Source: Neopestalotiopsis rosae (taxonomy: Eukaryota > Ascomycota > Sordariomycetes > Amphisphaeriales > Sporocadaceae). From it: a stretch of 64,000 nt of DNA. The notes below the pieces were generated by a model. The model did no database searches. It saw only the letters and a list, made by a program, of their open reading frames with translations, and had not been told where the DNA came from. The stretch lies in NCBI GenBank assembly GCA_023078685.1, contig JALGAS010000008.1:1922001-1986000 (forward strand), given 5' to 3'. A program made the position numbers and the translations under genes. Of this stretch, positions 21,256 through 33,536 are shown piece after piece. Position 1 is the stretch's first letter; every line of letters starts with the position of its first letter.

Positions 21256-23721
21256 ATGGAAAGCTCGTACCTCAAGTCCGGCCAACTTGCGACAACTTCA
21301 GAGATAGCAGAAGCTTTACAACATGATCTTGATCCCAGTCTGTCGACGAATACGGCATTGCGCATTAATCTGAGATGGGATGACGATAAATTTGAGAGGA
21401 AAGTCGAGCATGACTTCAAATCAGGGCAAACGTCTCACAAGATCTACAATTCCGACGAACAGCGGCTTGCTATGAGAGAAGAACTGGACAAACTAGTAGC
21501 CGCGGCATCTGACTCTACTTCACACGTCTCCCTTTTGGAAAAAGTGTTTGAAACTTTTGTTATTTGCAAATTTTACATTGAGGAGAAAGATCGCCCTGCT
21601 ATAGTCGCTATTGCATCGTCATTTCTGGAAAGAATGCCATCCTTCACACCAGATCTTGACGACTCCCTGGACAGTATACCACTTCCGTATTTTCGAGACA
21701 ACACTAGGTCTTGGGCCAGCCTGAAAGTGGCCAACTTCGCACATCAGAATCTTATCAGACTTGTACTTGACTTTGCCATCAGTAAGTTCGCCGGCAATTT
21801 TATTAGTACAGCGCGGAGTATCTACTTCCAAAGTGGCCTCAATACCATAGGCGAGCTATTGACTTGGATCACTCACAATATGAGACCTGAGCCGTCGGAT
21901 AACGGTGCTTACACTGCATGGGTTATAGTCAGATCCTATCTATGGACATTCTGGCAGCGGGCACGGACATTACATCTTTTCTCAATAATCGAAAATAGCT
22001 TCCGTCAAGCAAGCTGCGGCAGTGTCGACTTCAATGACCTGACTTACATTGCACAAACAAACTTCCAGCCCTCTCCATACAGGACAATAAAAGAAAAGAC
22101 CTTGCGTGATTCAAATTTGGGACTTTCAGACAATATTTGCAAGTGGACATTTGAGCTCCTCCGAAATCAACCATTGTGTTATGGGCTGGACTTCCGTTTG
22201 TTCAACCACAGATACGCCTCTGTGCTGGGCAGGGAGCCCGGTCGCTGCGGTCAAGGAGCTCGAGGTACCTGCGACGGGCAGAGTAATCGAAGCTGCTTGA
22301 GATTTCACGGCCTAGATGTCAAAGACCAGACAGCGCACGACCAACTGTGCACAGACCGGTCCAGCTCGGAGACAAAATTACCTTGGGACGAGGCTTCTTA
22401 TAGGTCTTTCACGGGACCGAAGGCAGTCGACCTGGCTGCTGAGCAAAAGCCTTTGTCACGTTTGGCCTACTGCAAAGCGACGGACCAAACACTCGCGATC
22501 TCCCATGTTTGGAGCCATGGACAAGGAGATAGACCAGAAAATGGCATAAATCAATGTCTTCATCAACGGTATATCGAGATCGCGAGGCAACTGGGTTGTG
22601 GTTCTTACTGGATGGATACGTGCTGCATCCCAGAAGATCACAAGTTACGATCTGAGGCTATTTCGCATATCAACCAAGTCTTCTTGAGTAGTCGCGCCGT
22701 CCTCGTTTGTGATGTGGACATCATGAAGATTGATGTGAGCTATATGACAATGGAGCTGCAGGAATCTCTCTTAGCTGCTGTGATATTGTCTGACTGGAAC
22801 ACGCGAGCTTGGACTCTTCTGGAGTCTATGAAAGGAAGGCGCAGCATCTTTTTACTTTGCAAGAATAACTTGACCGTCAACTTTGCTGATATTATCTCCA
22901 ATATAGTCAAAGGTGGCAGGATTGACATAGCTGTTTTCATATGGCAGGTATATCATATACTTCCGTCAGACCTGGATGCAAATGATCAGATGGCGATTGA
23001 GAAGGCGTTGAAGTGGCCAAAATATCAGATCTCTGATATCGGGAGTTGGCTCAGTTACAGACCGGCTAGTCGCTCCGGAGATGATTTCGTTATATGGAGT
23101 CTTCTTCTACATCCCGAGGCGGCGCCCTATTCTGATGCCGAGACTTTCTGGAAGGGGCAGATTGGGCAGCACCTATACACCGGGTATCTCATGTCTAGCG
23201 CTCAAAGGCTCAAAGTCAACGGACTCAGTTGGGCTCCGGATTCACCATTCATAATGGGTAGGAATACAGGGGACCGCGGCGGCCTGCCGACTTATCGGGC
23301 ATTTCCTGGCTTCACAACTGAATTGGGAACGATCACGCACGATGGTCTCTGGGCACCTTGGTACACACACGAAGTGCCTATTAGAATGACAAGGGAAAAG
23401 AGCGGGAATGGTCCTGCAGAGGAAGAATTGAGAAAGATACGCTCGAGGTTTCTCCGACCGTGGAGGCATGGGTTGCTTCTGCGACCAGTGCGACAACAAA
23501 TCCAGCTCAAACACTTCAAGCCACCTGATGAGGGGTATTCAACTCGGGGCACTTTATTCGCTGTGTGCTCGTCAAGCAAGCTGAGGCAACGAACATTCAA
23601 AAATCAGCAATCGTATCGCTGGACCTGGGAGGGGATTTATGAGTGGCCGGATGATGTTGCCTTGCCGGGTTCTGCTCACAAAACATGGCCAAACAGAGAG
23701 CTTTGGGTCTGCATAGCCTGA
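21256..23721 (+). CDS. HET-domain (heterokaryon incompatibility) protein
   Basis: A single 821-aa frame. The HET domain is at about residues 410-520 and shows its three conserved blocks in order: AISHVWSHG, YWMDTCCIPED with downstream LRSEAISHINQVF, and DWNTRAWTLLE. The N-terminal 400 residues are mostly helical with no named domain, and the C-terminal 300 are typical unclassified HET-protein tail. HET proteins trigger growth arrest or cell death on recognition of non-self or xenogenic cues in filamentous fungi. No NACHT, WD or other partner domain is present, so the trigger is unknown. Confidence 0.9.
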   Translation: MESSYLKSGQLATTSEIAEALQHDLDPSLSTNTALRINLRWDDDKFERKVEHDFKSGQTSHKIYNSDEQRLAMREELDKLVAAASDSTSHVSLLEKVFETFVICKFYIEEKDRPAIVAIASSFLERMPSFTPDLDDSLDSIPLPYFRDNTRSWASLKVANFAHQNLIRLVLDFAISKFAGNFISTARSIYFQSGLNTIGELLTWITHNMRPEPSDNGAYTAWVIVRSYLWTFWQRARTLHLFSIIENSFRQASCGSVDFNDLTYIAQTNFQPSPYRTIKEKTLRDSNLGLSDNICKWTFELLRNQPLCYGLDFRLFNHRYASVLGREPGRCGQGARGTCDGQSNRSCLRFHGLDVKDQTAHDQLCTDRSSSETKLPWDEASYRSFTGPKAVDLAAEQKPLSRLAYCKATDQTLAISHVWSHGQGDRPENGINQCLHQRYIEIARQLGCGSYWMDTCCIPEDHKLRSEAISHINQVFLSSRAVLVCDVDIMKIDVSYMTMELQESLLAAVILSDWNTRAWTLLESMKGRRSIFLLCKNNLTVNFADIISNIVKGGRIDIAVFIWQVYHILPSDLDANDQMAIEKALKWPKYQISDIGSWLSYRPASRSGDDFVIWSLLLHPEAAPYSDAETFWKGQIGQHLYTGYLMSSAQRLKVNGLSWAPDSPFIMGRNTGDRGGLPTYRAFPGFTTELGTITHDGLWAPWYTHEVPIRMTREKSGNGPAEEELRKIRSRFLRPWRHGLLLRPVRQQIQLKHFKPPDEGYSTRGTLFAVCSSSKLRQRTFKNQQSYRWTWEGIYEWPDDVALPGSAHKTWPNRELWVCIA

Positions 23722-26657
23722 GAAAAGCAGCAGTATTTGTTGTAAGAAAGAATTCGTATCCAGAAACCAGTACGTGCAGCCCGCGGCCAGCCAATGGACA
23801 AGAAAATGTTAGCTCTTGGAGTCACTAGAATCCACTGCATTATTTACAACAGATACTACAATGACCACACTGTGCAGAAATATTACAACTATCTGCCTCG
23901 TAGACAGATTTGAAGTGACTTACCTGGTTTCTTCTAAAACTAGCCATCAAATCACTGCTGCCATCAACTCCAGGAAGCACGTGACTTGTGCCAAATTGCC
24001 CAATACCCGACTTGTCCAAGTCAGGTGACACAGGATGATCGACTCGACCCACCTATGAAGAGGACCGACCACACTCGGGGCGTCGAACTCAATACCCTCA
24101 TCTATGTATCCTTTCGGAGATTGCTCGGTAGAATCTTTCACAGGTGTTGTCAATGTAGTGGCCTTCGTCTCTTGAGCGCCTGAAAGCATCCTCTGGTTGC
24201 AAGGCCCTGCCGATGAGGTAATTATGAGTAACTCCGATAATAGAGCATTACTGTGTCTATATCTTCTCAATTTATAATTGAGGTGCTATGGGTAATTTGA
24301 TGGGTTAAATCAAAAAAGTTACTCCTGGTTTGTTCATGTTTTTTCAGCTCCATACATGTCCTCTATATAGCCTGGGCTTTGATATACTCTAGGAATCTTC
24401 GCACTCCTTCGAAATACAAGTCGATCCCCCTTACACGAATACGAACATGCTCTCTTGCTCTGCGCGGTCTCAGAGCCCTTTATCGTCGTACAATTTCGAT
24501 ATTAACAAGAGGTAGCTCTTAGAATTTCTGATTTCTTCTAGTGATATTACAATTCGAAAGATTTCTCTTATTCATCGCTAAGAGGACTTACTTCTCACTG
24601 ATATGCATAGTTCTTTGGAAGCCTTTATATGCCCTATTCAGACTGACTCATTCTTATCATAAAAGTCACGACAGAGGGAAATGAAAATCGCGTAGCTCGA
24701 AAAGTTATAAGTCAGAAGTCAAAAGCAGTCTAATTGAAATCAATGAAACGAGTCCTGCACCACCAGCACTATAGTCCATGACGTGTGATTGTGCGCTGTA
24801 ACAGCTGCAGCTTTCCATCATGACCACCCCATCTTAATCTAGATCCTAGCGTTTACCGATCTTTCACTGTTCTCAATCACTATTGCGGTTCCTGGCCCAC
24901 CGCAGTGGTTCCCTTTCCCGGTATCTTTACGTGATGGACCTCCTTAGACAAGCTACCGTCGGCGAGTTCCAGCCTGAGACTGATTACATCATCTGTATCA
25001 GCCGGATTGAAATGAGACTTGTGGACGGCATCCTGGTGGTTGGTGGACTTTTCCGGCACACTGTTTGCGAGCATTACATCAGCATCGACTTCTCCAGTGC
25101 TTATTCCTCGTATTAGATGCTAAAGCTTACTATATTTTGAGCTCTTTCAATGGTTTCTTATGTTTCTAGAGCTCAAAAAGTTAACAACAAATTTTCAAAG
25201 CAAAGTGATATCAGAAAAGTCCTTTCACTTTGCGTACCTCAGCTGCCACCTTAGCTGCCCCATTATCTTTATATGTATATAAAGTTTTCATCCACTCTGG
25301 ACTGATCTTGAGGTCCTTCAAGTCAACAAGTTTTCTTCTGAGATAATATAATACCGTCGAGGGTTGCATTATGAGCCACTGGGAACAGGAAATATAATAG
25401 TTGAGGAGGCTGTAAGGGAATGGCTCTAATACGAAAAGAGAATAACACTGAGAAAACAGTAGCTGAAACTTGGCTTGAGGTGTTTTTGAAGCGATTCGCA
25501 AGTGCAGTCGTCGAAGCGTGTTGTGTGCTTCACTCGAGGGTAAAAGATAGATGCTTATATTGATCACTGAGATATCAACATTCTGTGTAATCGTGTGAAC
25601 TCTGTCCCTAATATATCTATTCGTTCCCTCACTCATGTTTGCTTGGATTATACCAACAAGTATGGTTCTCTTTGTCCTCGATCTTATGGATTGTAATGGT
25701 TTTTATGATGATATCCACTAGATTATTGCTAAGACTGTGGTCCTGTTGTAAGCTGTTGGATAGTCGGGGGCGTGGCAGGGTTTAACGGGCTGCTTCCGGG
25801 CAAGGTAGGTACTCAATGGCACGCAAAAAGAATGTTGGGGCGGGGCCATGCACCGAGAATCAGGGTATCTCACATTTGGCGAGGCCTTCAACCATCCTAT
25901 ACTGACTGGCAATGCCTTCACAATGGGCATATCTTACAAGATGCATCACCATTCTCATGGCTGGCTGCATGTTTGTAATGCCGATTGCACTGCCGGTCGA
26001 ATGCGTGTGAAACTCCACTGTGGTATGGTTGTAGGATTACATGGCTGTTTTGTTACTTTTCACGGTGCCTTTGCCACTAGAGGAAATTGCCGGTACGCAG
26101 AGAATGTTGTTACAGGAACGATTCTTTGAACCAACTCTACTTTGTTTCAGTAACCACTGTCGGTCCACATATTACTATATTTAGGTCTCCCGAGCACCCT
26201 AGGCAGAACAGCGAATCGAAAAGTGATCACTGCTGGCACCAACGTTGAACAAAATTTGAACAAAAGTAGAGCACGGCAACCACTTCACACCCCGGGAAGT
26301 GGAGCAAAAATGCCAATAGGGAAAAATGTAGCGGAAAAGCGCGCTATTCAAGCCAAGCGCCAACACACTTTTGTTCTTCTACAAGGGTGCAAATCTGTAA
26401 CAAAGGAAATACCTTGCGTTCCACATATTTCTGTAGCAAAGCCTGATCGTTGCATTCCACGAAACCCAGGAGAAGCATCATGCTTTATAAGTTGCAGCTG
26501 CCTGAAGTAAGTCCAGATCTGAATGCATCTTGCACAAACGACGTCCAAGCTTTCAAAAAGGCCCCACACGTGACCATAACACGATTCTCAATCCTAGCTG
26601 TGGTGCATTTCAATCAAACTTGTCCCTTCGTGAGTCGCACTGCTGCCCTCATCGAAC
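23722..26657. other. Gene-poor AT-rich interval
   Basis: I find no gene with a known domain. Minus-strand 25211-25636 (141 codons) and plus-strand 25848-26129 (93 codons) are the longest open stretches but lack motifs and homologous splice structure. The last few hundred bases should hold the kinase promoter. Confidence 0.45.
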
Positions 26658-28177
26658 ATGACATTCATCTCACGGGCCTGGTCCCGCCTAGGCAGTCGGG
26701 CACCGCTTAAGCCTCGCACATTTGCTAACCCCAACTTCATTCGGATCCCTTCTAACGAAAAAGTCGAGGAGGAGGCGCTGCCAGACTATCTCGCAGCGCG
26801 TTACTATCCGGTGCGCATCGGTGAAGTGTTTAGGGATCGGTATCAGGTGGTTGGAAAGCTTGGATTCGGGGTCAGCTCAACCGTCTGGTTGGCGCGTGAC
26901 TTGAAGTAGCTTGAACTATTCCCCTGCGATCTCACACCAGTGCTAATCAAGAGTACAGAGACCATTGCCATGTCGCCCTCAAGGTGCTCATCCGCTCCCA
27001 GGCCTTGGGCGATCGTGCAAGAAACGAAATCGCAATGTATGAGCGCATGAAGCAGCGTAATTCCAGCCATCCGGGTCGGGAGGCTGTCAGGAGCCTGCTA
27101 GACTCTTTCCAAGTTGACGGGCCGGAAGGGGACCACTTGGTTCTCGCCCACCCACCACTTGGTGAAAGTGTTCGGGGCGCCGTCCGTCGTAGTTCGCCCC
27201 AGAGGCTTCACACTCCGGGCCTGTGCTACGTCCTGAATAGCCTGTTCCTTGCCTTGGAGTATCTTCATGATGAATGTCAAATTATTCACACCGGTAAGCA
27301 TTCGTTCGGCCCCGCCTCTACGCTCGTGATGGGCTGACCAGTTCTGATAGACATTAAGGCAGACAACATCATGTTTCGCCTTACAGACTCGGACATGTCC
27401 GTCCTTGCCGACATTGAGGAGGAAGAGATGAAAAATCCATGCCCACGCAAGGAAGTAGAAGGAAGGACTGTCTACACTTCTCGCGCAATCAGATGTCGAG
27501 GACCTCTGGGCCCGCCCGTCCTGTGCGACTTCGGTGCTGCCGTATTTGGAGACAGTGAGAACCGGGAGTGCGTACAGCCCAGCACATATCGCGCTCCCGA
27601 GGTGACACTAGAAGCTCCTTGGGATTACAAAATTGATATCTGGAACGCCGGATGCATGGTAAGTGCCCATCGGCCAACAGAGTCTTCTCTGGCGAGGGGA
27701 ATGCTGCGCAGCAGGGCTAACGCAAAGACATAAGATCTGGCATATATACGAAGGAGCCCGCTTGTTTCACGGTATTGACCCAGAGCACAACGCTTATCGC
27801 AGTAGGGCTCATCTCGCCGAAATGATCGCGCTGCTCGGGCCTCCGCCCAAGGATCTCCTTGCGCGCAGCCACCTGGCCAGTAAATTCTTCTCGAATGACG
27901 GTAAGCTATAGCCAACTTGACCGTTTCCCATTACATTTTCATTTCATCTTCAGCTAAAATTCTGACTTTATCAGGGATCTTTACTGCTGGGATCGATTTG
28001 CCAAACTCCACGTCGCTGGAAGAGATAGAAATGCTTCTCCCCAGAGATGAACAAGAGCACTTTCTAAAGCTCATGCGAAAGATGCTCCAGTGGGTTCCGG
28101 AACGACGCAGTACTGCTGCAGAGCTTTACCAAGATTTGTGGTTTCAAGTGAGATTTTCAGAGCTGGAAGAGCAATGA
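26658..28177 (+). CDS. SRPK-type serine/threonine protein kinase
   Basis: Five exons (26658-26905, 26959-27293, 27351-27658, 27735-27900, 27975-28177) with introns of 53-76 nt give 419 aa in a consistent phase. Kinase landmarks are in order: Gly loop GKLGFGVSST, HVALKV with the ATP-anchoring Lys, HTDIKADN (the HTD form of the catalytic loop typical of SR-protein kinases), DFGAAV, YRAPEV and DIWNAGCM. The exon 1 start matches the common fungal SRPK N terminus. The usual long spacer between kinase lobes is short here, as in expanded fungal SRPK-like sets. All catalytic residues are kept, so it should be active. Targets are unknown, with RS-rich proteins the family default. Confidence 0.9.
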
Positions 28178-29753
28178 TCATCAAATGATTACAAGCCGCA
28201 AAGACGCCCTATGTACCGAGTTGTTGAGCATTCCATTCGGAAAAGAGGAGCCTGAAGCCATCCTCGAAGATCTCATGAGCTAGATATAAATACAATGAGT
28301 AATACAACTCCTATCTTCCCCAATATAATTTACACAACAGGTAGAGTTGAAATGTCACCGCTTCTACCAAGGCGCCTGCTGTGACGATTTATATTGCCAA
28401 TGATGTTATGATGTACGATTAGATAAAGGTGGTAAATATTCAAACACATGTTCGTGCAATCAAACTTGCAAACTTGATCGAGGACTGGGTTTACGTAGTT
28501 CCGAGCCCCTGCCTACCAAGTGTGACCGGTAAAATAGAATAAAACCTCGTACCTATTCCCTTTGTCATAGATCCACGTAAGAGAGGGGGGAATGCAGACG
28601 GATTGTTCCGCGTCTCTCTGCCATGATAAAGCATTTAACAAGTCGTGAACACTTGGCTATGGCGACAAACGAAGCCTAATTTTCACAGAGAGGATCCGAA
28701 GCTTTGAGTTGCGTGATAGGACCATGTTGGGAAATTTGTGTAGGCCATAGGCCATAACACTACTCCAGTAAGTCCATCTTACCAGCATCGTATGATGACA
28801 TGCACTCAACTACAACAAGACAATCGAAACCATAAACATAAAAGGAAGATTTCTTTCTAGAATTACATTCCTGAATCATATGCTAATACCAACCAATACC
28901 CCATCTAAGAATTCTATCCTTACACTTGGCAGGGTCGCATGGCAAGAACCAGGGGCTGGTAGTGCCGGGGTTCTTGGTCAGGCATAAAGTACGATCTTTA
29001 CAACGTCATGTACACGGTAAGTGCAATGGTGCGAATGTCAATGCGTCGTATCACTTAATCACCTGCATTTCTCTGCAATGATATTCATGTGAATATATTA
29101 TAGGACTCGCGCACGGATTAGTATATCGCTCGCGCTAGTGCCAATTACCCAGACCATCGATCCCTAGCTAAACGTTATGTCTACCAAGCCCGCGGTTTGC
29201 GCCTTGCACCCTTGAATGCCAACGTCTGACGTTTAACAATGCAATTTTGTACATGTCCTGGCTTTCCAAAGTTTCATTGTGTGACCTTTCTCATAATTCT
29301 AGGCGTTGCCAACGAACACCATTCGACCAATAATACTCGAGGCATTTTCTCTGTTGTCGTGGATCAAGCCTTTTAGCGAGTGCGAAGGTTGCGGCGCTGC
29401 AGAACGTGAGAATTGAGACCTCGGCCTAAATTTTCGTCCGAAGGACTCATAATGTATCCGAACGAAAGCGAATGGTTACACAGCGTTGTATGAATATTGG
29501 CTATATGGTAAAAAGTATCCGGCGAAAGCTACGGCAATCATATCCAATAGATTCGTTATGAACATGCGTTCACATCTTTGATAAAGCGCCTTCATCACCA
29601 CTTTATCTGCCCATCTCTTTTCCCCTTTACTCACTCCAGTCGCATCACCCTACTTAGGATATAGCTTGCTACCCATAACCGTCAGAAACATTCAATCCTT
29701 ATTCTTTTTTATCCCTCTTTCGTTGTTGGACGTCTCCATATTCTCAATTCCTT
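28178..29753. other. Intergenic, no gene recognised
   Basis: AT-rich DNA with no open frame of note between the kinase stop and the MFS start. The pyrimidine-rich block at 29600-29750 looks like the MFS promoter and 5' leader. Confidence 0.5.
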
Positions 29754-31778
29754 ATGGCACCCGTCATGGCAGGAAAAGCACTTGGCCCACCCGTTGGCGC
29801 GCACAGTGACAAGACCGGCACCGATAGCTACAACCCCAAAGCCGCTGAATCTGTTGAACTACATGGTGGCGTCGCTGTTAAGCCCATGTTCGAACGAGGG
29901 CCTCGATTCTGGGCCATTATAGCCACTCTGTGCGTGATTGGCCTTTTGAGTGCTTTGGAAAATACAGTCGTGACGACTTCACTTCCTTACATCATCACGG
30001 AGCTGAATCTGGGGCCGAACTATATCTGGGTTACTAATGTCTTCTTCTTGACGAGGTAAGATGGCACCCGCATTAGTCCAGCTCTCTCACTTTGGAAAAT
30101 ATTTTCGTGTCCATGTTGATTATGGAAGCTTATGAATTTTTCCTCTTTAGTGCTGCCGTTCAGCCTCTTTTCGGACAGATGGCCAATATATTTGGCAGAC
30201 GGTGCGTGACTATGTTGATCGTGGCCTTGTTCACTTTAGTAAGACATACTTCCACACCTTGTGCATCTCGAAAACACCTGTCTAGCGAAGAAGCTAATGT
30301 ATTTCTCGTAGGGAAGTGGTATTGCGGGAGGAGCTGCTAATGGCGCCACCCTCATCGCTGGTCGAGCAATCCAAGGCATGGGGAGTGGAGGCATCAACAT
30401 GATTGTTGACATAATCATCTCCGATCTCGTACCTCTCAGGGAACGAGGCAACTACATGGCTTTTGTTCTCATGGTGTACTTTGTGGGAATGGCTCTTGGT
30501 CCGTACGTTGGAGGCGCCCTTGTTGAAAGCACCACTTGGCGATGGGTCTTCTGGATCAATCTCCCGGTAAGTCCCCCCTCGGACTCATTCTTCTCTCTAC
30601 TCTTTGTTCGGAATCCTGAGATGATGCCAAGGTTGGGGGAGTATCAATGTTGATGATTTTCGCCTTCCTCCGGGTCCAATATAACAAGGAGATGACCTTT
30701 TTGCAAAAGCTCCGTCGCGTCGACTACATTGGAAACCTTCTTCTCATCGGTGCCACGGTCTCAGTTCTCTATGCCTTGACCTATGGTGGATCGAGGTTCG
30801 CCTGGTCTGCTGCTGAGATCATCACCCCGCTCGTCCTCGGCCTGCTAGGACTCGGTGTATTCATGGGATTCGAAGCTTTTAGTGGAATCAAAGAACCGGT
30901 TGTTCCACCACGCCTTTTCGGATATCGGACAGCATCGGCTATATTTGCCATGACATTTTTCAATTCTGCATTGCTATATTGGATTCTTTTCTTTCTTCCA
31001 GTATTCTTCCAGGCTGTGCAAGCAGGTGAGCATACTCTTTCAACCCTTGATCTTTGAGAAATTACTAAAATGTATGATAGCTTCTCCCGCTCGATCGGGT
31101 GTATTACTTTTGCCTGCTATTGTCGTTGGTGTACCTGGCGCTGCTGTTGCCGCCATCCTGCTCGCCAAATTTGGTCGGTACAAGCCACTTCATCTCATAG
31201 GTTTCGGCATTTTTACACTTGGAGTCGGATTGTTCGTCATGTTCGACAAGGATACTCCTCTGGCCGAGGTAGTAGTCTTCGAAATGATAGCGGCCGGCGG
31301 CTCAGGTTTTGTCTTGAATACCCTGCTACCGGCTGTCCAAGGTACGCTGGAGGAGAAGGACCAGGCCGCAACCACCGCTGCTTGGTCTTTTGTGCGGAGC
31401 TTCGGCGCCATTTGGGGTGTCGCCATACCCGCGGCAATCTTCAACAACCGCTTTGGACAATTGTCGCACCGTACTCTTGACCCGCAAGCCCGTAGCCTCT
31501 TCGACCACGGAGATGCATACCAGTTAGCCAACGCAAATTATATCGGCACGTTCCCACCCACGACGCAAGACCAAATTATCAGTGTTTGTACCGACGCGCT
31601 GAAGCAAGTGTGGGAGATTGGCATTGTGTTCTCGGGGGTATCTTTTCTGTTGGTATTCCTTGAGAAGGAGATTCAGTTACGTACAGAGCTCGACACCCAG
31701 TACGGAATGGAGAAGGAAACCAAGCAGGGTGATACTGAAGCTTCCAAGGCAGTTGAACCTGCAAGCAAGACTGTCTAG
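29754..31778 (+). CDS. MFS transporter, DHA2-like drug:H+ antiporter (14-TMS type)
   Basis: Five exons (29754-30055, 30151-30238, 30312-30566, 30632-31025, 31081-31778) give 578 aa with phase kept at each 55-95-nt intron. Motif A appears as GQMANIFGRR after the second membrane segment. Motif C appears as GMALGPYVGG in the fifth. The first segment carries the family pattern ALENTVVTTSLPYI. About 14 hydrophobic segments fit the DHA2 group, which exports small molecules at the plasma membrane. The start at 29754 is used; an in-frame ATG four codons later is possible. It lies more than 15 kb from the megasynthases, so a role in their product is uncertain. Confidence 0.92.
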
Positions 31779-32112
31779 ACACAGGCAATGCAGCCAATGT
31801 ATAGATTCAACCGATTTGTAAGAAGCAAATATGTCACTGTAAAGAATCAGATATGGGTGTACGAGGGTGAGTTGAAAAGGAAAGTAATGTTCTACAAGTA
31901 TACTTGTTTAGGTATCCCAAGACAGAATCAAGGCAAGGACATATGCGGTAAACTTTGAGCACGGTCATGGTAAACCAAGTCTTGGTAACCGTCTGGCTAC
32001 CACCGAATTAACACAATTTCGCCACAAAAAACTGTATACTATTCCCAAATAGGTGGTCTTGAGAAGGTACCACCTTTGTCAGCGCCACACGACCAGATTC
32101 TTTTGGTCCCCC
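31779..32112. other. Short convergent spacer
   Basis: It lies between the stops of two convergent genes. Only 3' untranslated sequence is expected and nothing else is seen. Confidence 0.5.
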
Positions 32113-33536
32113 CTAGCCTTTTCGATGCAGTAGGTGGTAGCCAAGCTTGTCTCTAGCCTGAGCAATGGTAGATCCGCTCGAGATCATCTCCCGGATCCCA
32201 TCCTCGCTCGCCTCGATGCTCCGCGCGAGCGCGGCCACCTCGCGCGCCCGGCTCCGCGGGACCACGACGACGCCGTTGGCGTCGGCGACCTGCACGCGGT
32301 CCTTGCCCGTGCGCATCCAGCGCCCGGCCGTGAAGAGTGGGTACTGATCGCTCAGGGCGCGGTCGACGTCGCGGCACACGCCGTCGATGACGGTTCCCGC
32401 GACCCCGTATGCCGGCGTCTGTTTTTCAGCATCAGCACTATCAGCATTCTCGATTTCTCGCAGAATTCCATGAAGAGCTCCATGATTCTGTCAAGTTGAC
32501 ATCAAGGGAGCGTGGTTTTCTTGGAGCACTTACACTGAGTCATGATATCTCCCCAGACTGTGCAATCCGTGCGACCGCCATTATCAATGACCACAAAATC
32601 GCCAACGGCCACGTCGTCGATGAAGTCTCCCACACTTCCCGGGGGATCGTTTGCGGGCACATAACGTACTGTGAAGGCGGGTCCAACCGTGGCCTTCTTG
32701 TAGTCGGCTAGGGGCATAACGCCGTATGCCTGCCCTGAGATTCCGAGCTTGTCGAGGGCGTCAGAGACGCCAGGCGTATCGCAGCCGGCAAATAACGACA
32801 CCAGCTCTTGATCTTCGGGGTCAGCTTTCTTTGGGTTTCCTTTGGGCAGGGTAGATGCTGATGGACTGGGAGAGGTGGGTGAAGCTGCAATGGAGTTGAA
32901 TTGATTGTCGTGCATGACCTCGGCCACCGAGGTCCCGGCCCGGACCTCCCTGACCATGGCGGCCTGCCGACGATCGATGCGCTCGCTGAGGTCCAGGACC
33001 TCGTCGATGCGACCGGCGGGCACAAAGACGGTTCCACAGTTGTCGGCAATGACATAGTCATCCTGGTCGACCCGGACGCCTCGCATCTGCACCGGCGTTC
33101 CGGAAGCGACCTGCACCAACCGGTTGCGCGCGCTAATCATGGTTACGCCGCGGCCAAAGACGGGGTAGTCAATATCGCGACTGCCGTCAATATCGCGACT
33201 CATGCCATCGATGACGGATCCTCGAATGTTCTTGACCTTGGCCGCGTTGGCAATGATGTCGCCCCAGGACGAGATACCATCTACGCCGCCCGCAATGACG
33301 AGGATGCGGTCATTGGTGGTTACAGCATCGATAACTGGAGTGATGAGGTGGACTGTGGCAGGGGAGTTCTTGGTCTTTGGCCCCAGTTGAATGGTACTAG
33401 CCCGTCCGACAATCTCGGGGCATTGCCATAGAGGTTGCAATCCATGCGTTGCGCCCTGGAGACCGAGAAAGTCCAATGCGTCGGACACCGTGTTGGTGTC
33501 CAGTGCTGATAGGCGCTGGAGAGTATTGCTGCCCAT
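32113..33536 (-). CDS. Tandem RraA-domain protein (HMG/CHA aldolase-like fold)
   Basis: Two RraA-like domains lie in one reading frame. The first covers about residues 8-215 and has WGDIIANAA and VIDGMSRD; the second covers about residues 250-440 and has VWGDIMT and VIDGVCRD. A Ser/Pro-rich linker joins them. The family binds a divalent metal through the Arg-Asp pair and in fungi usually occurs as single-domain proteins of about 230 aa acting as aldolases or oxaloacetate decarboxylases. One intron (about 32438-32535) interrupts the second domain. My splice choice keeps phase but adds about five residues against domain 1, so the junction is unsure. An ATG at 33557 would extend the N terminus by seven residues. 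Confidence 0.85.

Noticed and set aside
25211..25636. 141-codon minus-strand frame
   Set aside because: No motif, no family pattern and AT-rich surroundings. I cannot separate it from chance.
25848..26129. 93-codon plus-strand frame rich in His and Cys
   Set aside because: His/Cys placement is irregular, there is no signal peptide, and no homologous pattern is visible.
33172..33206. Apparent 18-bp tandem duplication near the Arg-Asp site of RraA domain 1
   Set aside because: The protein segment has the same length as the ordinary family motif, so this is likely a similarity of codons rather than an insertion.
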